Part shown: positions 7,142-11,674 of the stretch, piece after piece
Position numbering within the stretch: position 1 is the stretch's first letter
Layout of the letters: every line of letters starts with the position of its first letter
Origin: Nitrospinota bacterium
GTDB taxonomy: Bacteria > Nitrospinota_A > JADGAW01
Assembly (NCBI GenBank): GCA_015231815.1
Contig: JADGAW010000047.1
Coordinates: forward strand, 1-11,674
DNA: 11,674 bases
Reading direction: 5' to 3'
Notes under the pieces: model-generated
What the model was told of the DNA's origin: nothing
Databases searched by the model: none
What the model saw: the letters and a program-made list of their open reading frames with translations, nothing else
Translations under genes and position numbers: made by a program

Positions 7142-8074
7142 ATGCTCTCGTTCGGGAATAGGTGTTCCTTTGTCAGAGTTAATATACTCAATTGCCTGTG
7201 AGGCTGCAAGAGCTCCATCTCCAACAGCGGTAGCAACTTGTCTGAGGTGGGAAACCCGACAGTCACCCGCAGCAAAAACACCTTCGATTGATGTTTCCAA
7301 TAAGTCGTTGGTTTTAATAAATCCCCATTCCTTTTCGCACTCAATGAAATCGGTAATTGCTCTAATACCTACGAAAACAAACACTCCGGTAATGTCCAGT
7401 TGAGATTCCTGATTGTTTTTTATGTTTTTTAGTCTTAGGTGGGTTACTCCATCAGTATCATTGCCACAGATTTCTTCACAAACCGTATCCCATATAAATT
7501 CCACATTATCTTTTTCGTTGAGTTTATCCTGAAGTGCTTTTTCGGCTCTTAAAGAGTCTCTTCGATGAATAAGGTGTACTTTACTCACAACTTTAGAAAG
7601 GTAGATTGCTTCTTTTACGGCAGTATCTCCACCACCAATAACGGCAATTTCTTTTCCCCGGTAGAAAAAACCATCACAGGTTGCACAATAGGAAACCCCT
7701 TTGCCGGAAAGTTCTTTTTCTCCAGGAGCCCCTAGTGGTCTTGGTTTTGCCCCTGATGCAACAATAACCGTTCGAGTTTCTATATCTCCACTGTCGGTAT
7801 GAACGGTAATACTTCCCTGATTTTTGGTAATGCCGCTGACTTCCTTAAACTCTATTTTTAATCCAAAGGAGACTGCATGATCCTCAAACTTCTTTACCAA
7901 ATCCGGACCAGTAATTAACTGCTCTCCTGGCCAGTTTTCCAGTTCATCTGTCTGGGCAACTTGTCCGCCAACTCCGATTGATTCAAGTAAAACGATATCC
8001 AGTCCTGCTCTCAGACCATAAATTCCTGCTGTTAGTCCTGCGGGACCACCACCGATAATAACCAAATCCTTCAT
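7136..8074 (-). CDS. trxB: Thioredoxin-disulfide reductase
   Basis: A cytosolic flavoenzyme that passes electrons from NADPH through FAD and a redox disulfide to thioredoxin. The 312 residues match the usual low-molecular-weight bacterial length. Visible in order: N-terminal FAD motif GGGPAGLTAG (8-17), ENWPGE (46-51), redox CATC (Cys130 and Cys133), NADPH motif GGGDTA followed by HRRDSLRA, and C-terminal FAD motif GVFAAGDCR with LRQVATAVGDGA. All catalytic and cofactor signatures are intact. The ATG at 8072-8074 is preceded by a good AAGGAG at 7 nt, which fixes the start. It is the last gene of a probable parE-membrane protein-trxB operon, 28 bp after its neighbour. No thioredoxin gene is in the window. 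Confidence 0.95.
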   Translation of the reverse strand: MKDLVIIGGGPAGLTAGIYGLRAGLDIVLLESIGVGGQVAQTDELENWPGEQLITGPDLVKKFEDHAVSFGLKIEFKEVSGITKNQGSITVHTDSGDIETRTVIVASGAKPRPLGAPGEKELSGKGVSYCATCDGFFYRGKEIAVIGGGDTAVKEAIYLSKVVSKVHLIHRRDSLRAEKALQDKLNEKDNVEFIWDTVCEEICGNDTDGVTHLRLKNIKNNQESQLDITGVFVFVGIRAITDFIECEKEWGFIKTNDLLETSIEGVFAAGDCRVSHLRQVATAVGDGALAASQAIEYINSDKGTPIPEREHS

Positions 8075-8081
8075 GCTGTAT

Positions 8082-8087
8082 CTCCTT
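8082..8087 (-). promoter_or_regulatory. Shine-Dalgarno site of trxB
   Basis: AAGGAG on the minus strand, 7 nt before the ATG. It is the only strong ribosome-binding site in the parE-trxB operon, so trxB is probably translated independently of the upstream genes. Confidence 0.8.
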
Positions 8088-8102
8088 AAATAAGTTTATT
8101 GC

Positions 8103-8543
8103 TTAACTGGCTCCCCATTTTACTGTTACGACATAAAAAACAACAAGTATCCACCAGTAAATTGAGTGGCTGATGATATAAAAAACAAAAAGTGATTGCT
8201 GCTTGTACCAGAAATTGTTACGGAAAATACCGGAAAAAACAATGGGGTAAAGAACAACAAAAATTGTCATGGAAGCATAAACAGCCATCATGTAAGGGTT
8301 TTTTGCTCCCTGCATTAAATGAATATATAAGAGGGAAATAATAAAAACTGATATAAAAAGAACAATATAACTCTTTACCTTATTCTTTTTGGAATAGGAA
8401 CCAAAGAGGTTCTCAGCAAGGCATTGAACAGGAAAGGTTCTGAACATATTGAGGTATTCCATGAGACCATAAATAAGTCCGACAAAGCTTGCACCGATAA
8501 AAGCAGTTAAAAGGGCACCATAGAGAAAGGTTGTTTCGTTCAT
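8103..8543 (-). CDS. Small four-helix integral membrane protein, function unknown
   Basis: 146 residues with four hydrophobic segments at about 6-28, 58-78, 85-107 and 117-140. A short polar cytoplasmic or periplasmic loop (about 36-57, with SYSKKNKVK) lies between the first two. There is no signal peptide apart from the first helix, and no recognised catalytic motif. Aromatic and positive residues cluster between helices 3 and 4 (FRNNFWYKQQ). The gene lies 15 bp after parE and 28 bp before trxB, so it is very likely cotranscribed with both. No Shine-Dalgarno precedes the ATG; the upstream sequence is A/T only, so translation may depend on coupling to parE. I do not recognise the family. Confidence 0.8.
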   Translation of the reverse strand: MNETTFLYGALLTAFIGASFVGLIYGLMEYLNMFRTFPVQCLAENLFGSYSKKNKVKSYIVLFISVFIISLLYIHLMQGAKNPYMMAVYASMTIFVVLYPIVFSGIFRNNFWYKQQSLFVFYIISHSIYWWILVVFYVVTVKWGAS

Positions 8544-8558
8544 AATTATTGTATTTAT

Positions 8559-10448
8559 TTATATATCAAGTTTTTCTTTAGCAAAGACCGCATGTTCAGA
8601 GATAAAATCGTATCTTCTTGAAGCATCGTTGCCCATCAGTTTTTGGAAGAGTTCATCGCTGGAGGACATATCGTTTACCGATACTTTTAAAATCCTTCTG
8701 GTTTCAGGAGCCATTGTTGTAATCTTTAAATCTTCCGAGGGCATTTCACCAAGTCCTTTAAATCTGCCAACCTCAATGTTTCCTTTTAACTTCTTCATAA
8801 GTTTATCTTTTTCTTTTTCGTCTCCGGCATAATAGGTAACGTTTTTATTGTCAATTCGGAAAAGAGGGGGAAGAGCAATATAAAGATGTCCATGTTCCAC
8901 CAAAGGAGTCATGTAGCGAAAAAAGAAGGTTAACAGAAGTATTGAAATATGAGCTCCATCAGCGTCGGCATCGGTCATGATAATAACCTTTCCGTACCTG
9001 AGTCGGGAAATATCAAATCCGTTACCTATACCACATCCAATTGCTGAAGTAATGTTTTGAATTTCCTGATTTGAATCAATTTTTGAAAGAGCAACCCCTT
9101 CAACATTTAAAATTTTTCCACGAATAGGAAGTATTGCCTGAGTGAACCTGTTTCGTGCCATCTTACTTGAACCTCCCGCTGAATCACCTTCGCAGATAAA
9201 GAGTTCGCTTTCCTCAAATTTGTTTGAGGTACAATCGGATAGTTTTCCCGGCAGGTTGATTTTTTGAGAGGTGAGTTTTTTTCTCAAAACAGAACTCTTT
9301 GCCTCTCTTGCAGCAATTCTGGCTTTTGCGGCGGTTATTACGTGATCGGCTATTTTCTTTCCAATTCCAACGTTATGGTTGAGATAATTTTCCAGTTCCG
9401 AGCGAACCTTATTTTCTACCGCTACGGTAATGTCTGAGTTTAAACGATTCTTTGTCTGACCCTGAAATTCAACATGACCTTTCAGGAAAACAGAAACAAT
9501 TCCTAACATACAGTTTCTCGTATCTTCATTTGCTATTACTATGTTTTTGGGAACGAGGTTATGACTTTCCAGATAACTTCTTACAGCTTTTGCAACACCG
9601 GATTTTAGTCCGTTTTCATGGCTTCCCCCATCAATGGTTTTAATGGAGTTTGCAAAAGAAAAAATGGATGATTCACAGCCACTTAACCAGTAAATTGCAG
9701 CTTCTAACTTAAACTCTGCGTCATTACTGAAAAAGAAAAGGTTTTCATTAAGGGGAAGCTTGTTCTTTTCTTTAATAAGTTGGTTTATATAGTCGTGTAT
9801 GCCTTCCGGATAATGAAACTCAAATCGTTCCTCACCACTTTGAATGATTATTTTTAACCCGGCGTTGAGGAACGCTTTTGTTTTAAGAAAATCACTGATC
9901 TTATTGAGGTTGAATTTAATGTCGGGAAAAATGGTGGAGTCAGCTTTAAATTTAACACGTGTGCCTCTTTTACTTGTGGCTCCTAAGTTTTCAATTTCTG
10001 ATACCGGAACACCTTTGGAAAAGTGTTGCCTCCATTTCGTACTGTTCTTATAGGAAGTTACCTCAATGCTTTCTGCTAAGGCACAAACAACGGATGAACC
10101 AACCCCATGAAGTCCTCCAGAAACATTGTAGTTGGAATCATCAAACTTCCCGCCTGCATGAAGGGTTGTGAAAATAACTTCAAGGGCAGTTTTTCCGCTA
10201 TCATCGTAGATATCAACAGGAATACCACGTCCGTTATCAGTAATCTCAATGAAATTATCGGGAAGGAGCTTTACGGTAATGGTGTTGCAATGACCGTTAA
10301 TTGCTTCATCAACACAGTTATCAATAATTTCCCAGGCGAGGTGGTGAAGTCCGTCAGAGTTGGTAGAGCCGATGTACATTCCAGGTCTGAGCCTAACGGG
10401 TTCAAGTCCCTTTAAGACCTTAATGTTTTCTGCGTTATATTCCCTCAT
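8559..10448 (-). CDS. parE: DNA topoisomerase type IIA ATPase subunit, ParE type
   Basis: The ATPase subunit of DNA topoisomerase IV (or gyrase), which works with ParC/GyrA to pass DNA duplexes and resolve or relax supercoils. The 629 residues suit ParE or short GyrB. Seen in order: RPGMYIGST (21-29), GHKL ATPase residues Glu40, Asn44 and Asp71 (DNGRGIP), glycine lid GGLHGVG (111-117), a transducer region, then TOPRIM EGDSAGG (Glu420) and the metal-binding TDADADGAH (Asp493, Asp495, Asp497), and C-terminal FKGLGEM. HHLAWEIIDN, IALPPLFRI and LGEMPSEDLK look more like ParE than GyrB, but the two are hard to separate by eye. A stop codon two codons upstream of the ATG fixes the start region, and no Shine-Dalgarno is visible. 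It is the first gene of the parE-membrane protein-trxB run; the partner ParC is not in the window. Confidence 0.9.
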   Translation of the reverse strand: MREYNAENIKVLKGLEPVRLRPGMYIGSTNSDGLHHLAWEIIDNCVDEAINGHCNTITVKLLPDNFIEITDNGRGIPVDIYDDSGKTALEVIFTTLHAGGKFDDSNYNVSGGLHGVGSSVVCALAESIEVTSYKNSTKWRQHFSKGVPVSEIENLGATSKRGTRVKFKADSTIFPDIKFNLNKISDFLKTKAFLNAGLKIIIQSGEERFEFHYPEGIHDYINQLIKEKNKLPLNENLFFFSNDAEFKLEAAIYWLSGCESSIFSFANSIKTIDGGSHENGLKSGVAKAVRSYLESHNLVPKNIVIANEDTRNCMLGIVSVFLKGHVEFQGQTKNRLNSDITVAVENKVRSELENYLNHNVGIGKKIADHVITAAKARIAAREAKSSVLRKKLTSQKINLPGKLSDCTSNKFEESELFICEGDSAGGSSKMARNRFTQAILPIRGKILNVEGVALSKIDSNQEIQNITSAIGCGIGNGFDISRLRYGKVIIMTDADADGAHISILLLTFFFRYMTPLVEHGHLYIALPPLFRIDNKNVTYYAGDEKEKDKLMKKLKGNIEVGRFKGLGEMPSEDLKITTMAPETRRILKVSVNDMSSSDELFQKLMGNDASRRYDFISEHAVFAKEKLDI

Positions 10449-10459
10449 CGATTAATGCG

Positions 10460-10508
10460 GAGTTAAGAGTTAAGTAAATAGTAAATAGTGAGAAGTAAAA
10501 AGTTAAAA
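10460..10508. repeat. Degenerate heptamer repeats upstream of parE
   Basis: Seven consecutive 7-bp units, each starting with G: GAGTTAA twice, GTAAATA twice, then GTGAGAA, GTAAAAA and GTTAAAA. The block begins 11 bp before the parE ATG. Short tandem heptads of this style are known from many intergenic regions in cyanobacteria and other bacteria. They are probably slippage products without a coded function, but here they lie in the likely parE leader. Confidence 0.8.
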
Positions 10509-10530
10509 GTGGTCAGCTATACATGGAACG

Positions 10531-10560
10531 TATATATCTTGAGTTTTTGCGAGAACGCAA
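10531..10560 (-). promoter_or_regulatory. Possible sigma-70 promoter for parE operon
   Basis: On the minus strand, TTGCGT (10555-10560) and TATATA (10531-10536) are separated by 18 bp. Transcription from it would start near 10524 and give a leader of about 75 nt containing the heptamer repeats. The -35 half lies inside a small hairpin, TTGCG-AGAA-CGCAA (10547-10560). Both boxes deviate from consensus. Confidence 0.3.
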
Positions 10561-10581
10561 GCATTTTAATATTAAATGAAT

Positions 10582-10593
10582 TGATTCGAATCA
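10582..10593. promoter_or_regulatory. 12-bp perfect palindrome, possible operator
   Basis: TGATTCGAATCA is a perfect 12-bp palindrome between the SH3 gene and parE, about 20 bp upstream of the candidate parE -35 box. The position would suit a dimeric regulator. In this AT-rich intergenic DNA, chance is not excluded. Confidence 0.3.
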
Positions 10594-10686
10594 TTTTTAT
10601 GAAATTTGTTGGTGGTTGTTGCATGTATAAATAAGGGGAATAGTCTCTTCAAACTTTCTAACCTATATACATTCGAACTCTCTTCT

Positions 10687-11127
10687 TTAAAAACCCCAAA
10701 GCAGACTTTTGTAAATCCAGCCTTTATTACCGGCTATATCAATAACCTCAACCCAGTCCTGTTCTTCTTTCAGGATTTTAAAGGTCTCTCCTTTTTGAGC
10801 CTGCCATAGTTGTTTTCCATCTTTTCCTGCTTTGTCCCTGACATTTGCCTTTACTTTTACAATACCTGTCTTTTCATTGTTGGTTAAAAAATCTGCAATC
10901 CAGCCAGAGTCTCCTTCATAATCCTGAAATTTAATCCACCCTTTTTTCTTTGCGATGACTTTTAAAGGGTAGTAAATTGAATAATCAAGGGTCATGGTAA
11001 TATCGTACTTCTTGTCTGGTCCTGAACGAATATTTGCTTTCTCCTGAGCTATTGCAACGTACTCGGCAAAGCAATTGTTTGTGAGAATAAGGAGCAGAAC
11101 TGGTACAAAAAGCAGAATTTTTTTCAT
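10687..11127 (-). CDS. Secreted protein with two bacterial SH3 (SH3b) domains
   Basis: 146 residues. An N-terminal signal peptide (MKK, hydrophobic 4-15, cleavage after NCFA at residue 21) directs the product to the periplasm or cell surface. The Cys before the cleavage site is not in a lipobox, so a lipoprotein is unlikely. The mature part is two tandem SH3b repeats, at about 22-84 (VAIAQEKANIRSGPDKKYD, GWIADFL) and 88-145 (IVKVKANVRDKAGKDGKQL, GWIYKSLL). Such domains usually bind cell-wall peptides or support envelope proteins; no hydrolase domain is attached. The gene starts 10 bp after the 91-residue gene without a Shine-Dalgarno of its own, suggesting cotranscription and coupled translation. 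The precise role is unknown. Confidence 0.85.
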   Translation of the reverse strand: MKKILLFVPVLLLILTNNCFAEYVAIAQEKANIRSGPDKKYDITMTLDYSIYYPLKVIAKKKGWIKFQDYEGDSGWIADFLTNNEKTGIVKVKANVRDKAGKDGKQLWQAQKGETFKILKEEQDWVEVIDIAGNKGWIYKSLLWGF

Positions 11128-11137
11128 TGGTCTATTG

Positions 11138-11413
11138 TTAGTCGCCCATTGAGTAAAAACTGGTTAATTGATGAATTGGCTTAACTTTCCAGAGAAATAT
11201 TTCCTGAAACCATTTAAGCATTGGGTAAAAATCGTCTGGTGTTGTAGCAGAGATTACATAAAAGCCGCTTCTCGAGCCATAATATCCGAATTTTCCGTTA
11301 ACTTTATAGTTAAATTCGTTTTCCTTCTCTTCTCTTTCCCAGCCCATCGCAAGTTCTCTTACCTTGTCAAAATGAACATGGGGCAGCATTTCAAATGAAA
11401 CTTTAAACAACAT
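11138..11413 (-). CDS. 91-residue protein resembling DUF3303
   Basis: A small soluble protein with no signal peptide or membrane segment. The layout, a beta strand at the start (LFKVSFEM), a central Gly/aromatic hairpin (KFGYYGSRSGFYVISATTPDD), then an amphipathic helix (FYPMLKWFQEI) and a final strand (WKVKPIHQL), fits a ferredoxin-like alpha/beta fold as in the DUF3303 family. The family match is from memory of the pattern and needs a profile search. An AAGGGGAGG ribosome site 4 nt before the ATG and a TATAAT box about 45 bp upstream support the start. The gene heads a two-gene unit with the SH3 protein. Confidence 0.75.
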   Translation of the reverse strand: MLFKVSFEMLPHVHFDKVRELAMGWEREEKENEFNYKVNGKFGYYGSRSGFYVISATTPDDFYPMLKWFQEIFLWKVKPIHQLTSFYSMGD

Positions 11414-11417
11414 ATTT

Positions 11418-11426
11418 CCTCCCCTT
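11418..11426 (-). promoter_or_regulatory. Strong purine-rich ribosome-binding site of the 91-residue gene
   Basis: AAGGGGAGG on the minus strand ends 4 nt before the ATG. The spacing is short but the match to the anti-Shine-Dalgarno is long, and it selects this start codon. Confidence 0.7.
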
Positions 11427-11457
11427 AAACAGTTATAAGAAAAAATAATTTCCAGAC

Positions 11458-11486
11458 ATTATATCGAACCTTATCCATTAAGAAAA
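11458..11486 (-). promoter_or_regulatory. Probable promoter of the DUF3303-like/SH3 unit
   Basis: A perfect TATAAT (-10; 11458-11463 on the minus strand) lies 45 bp before the start codon and would give a leader of about 38 nt. The -35 region at 17 bp is poor (TTTTCT, 3 of 6). No other strong candidate is present in the 260 bp to the window edge. Confidence 0.5.
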
Positions 11487-11620
11487 GCTACCATGGTTGC
11501 AGCTTCTCATGATTTTAACAGAAATTCCGTATAATTCAGGATCGTTTATTTGACTGAAAAATAGAGATAAAAACCAATTAACTCTTGAGACTGTTGCTGG
11601 GAGAAGCTTTGAACGGATTT

Positions 11621-11668
11621 TCAACTGAACAGCGACTTCACCAAGAGGTGAAGGTGCTGTTCAGTTGA
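11621..11668. repeat. Long near-perfect hairpin at the window edge
   Basis: Left arm 11621-11642 and right arm 11647-11668 pair over 22 positions around an AAGA loop: 13 bp outer stem, one G-T wobble and one A-G mismatch, then 7 bp inner stem. No T-run follows on either strand within the window, so a standard intrinsic terminator is not supported. It may be a dispersed palindromic element or a structure belonging to a gene beyond the edge. Bases 11487-11620 hold no gene that I can support. Confidence 0.75.
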
Positions 11669-11674
11669 CCTCGG

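Noticed and set aside
10107..10415. 102-codon open frame on the + strand
   Set aside because: It lies wholly inside parE on the opposite strand, has no ribosome site or recognisable domain, and is a shadow of a well-supported gene.
8559..10448. Naming this gene gyrB
   Set aside because: Not excluded, but several segments (HHLAWEIIDN, IALPPLFRI, GEMPSEDLK) look closer to ParE; the genome-wide gyrA/gyrB context would decide.
10460..10508. CRISPR array
   Set aside because: The repeat unit is 7 bp and contiguous with no spacers, so it is a simple tandem repeat.
11487..11620. Short + strand frames beginning with ATG
   Set aside because: They are about 14 codons or less, have no ribosome site and show no coding pattern.
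11621..11668. Integron attC site or intrinsic terminator
   Set aside because: The outer arms do not fit the RYYYAAC/GTTRRRY core sites and no gene cassette is visible; no T-run follows the stem on either strand.

Overview
The window is AT-rich bacterial chromosome with two convergent blocks. The left 60 % (2-7033, + strand) is the 3' part of one very large modular polyketide synthase (PKS) gene of trans-acyltransferase architecture. The right 40 % (7136-11413) is a run of minus-strand genes: thioredoxin reductase, a small four-helix membrane protein, a ParE/GyrB-type type II topoisomerase subunit, a secreted two-SH3 protein and a 91-residue protein resembling DUF3303. The low GC, the double-SH3 periplasmic protein and degenerate 7-bp repeats suggest a Gram-negative anaerobe, perhaps a Desulfobacterota relative. 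This is a weak inference, because no rRNA or other firm marker is present.

The PKS reads open from base 2 without interruption to TAA at 7031-7033 (2343 residues seen; the N-terminus lies outside the window). Domain order is KS1 (partial), flanking subdomain (FSD), ketoreductase (KR)-like, ACP1, an FSD without its own KS, KS2, FSD, ACP2, ACP3, proline-rich repeats and an acidic helical tail. No AT, DH, ER, MT or TE domain is visible. All recognisable catalytic domains appear dead. KS1 has Lys/Asn/Tyr in place of Cys/His/His. KS2 has Ala/Asn/His. The KR lacks the glycine-rich NADPH loop and the active-site Tyr. In contrast, all three ACPs keep the phosphopantetheine serine. A 7-kb intact frame with three modifiable carriers and no working catalyst is the most unusual thing here.

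The PKS and trxB genes are convergent and separated by 102 bp that contain small inverted repeats; this is probably the border between the biosynthetic locus and housekeeping genes. On the minus strand, parE, the membrane protein gene and trxB are packed with gaps of 15 and 28 bp and look like one operon. The DUF3303-like gene and the SH3 gene (10-bp gap) form a second unit, with a good TATAAT box and Shine-Dalgarno upstream. The 238-bp gap before parE holds seven degenerate heptamer repeats, a 12-bp palindrome and a possible promoter. The right edge carries a long near-perfect hairpin of unknown role.
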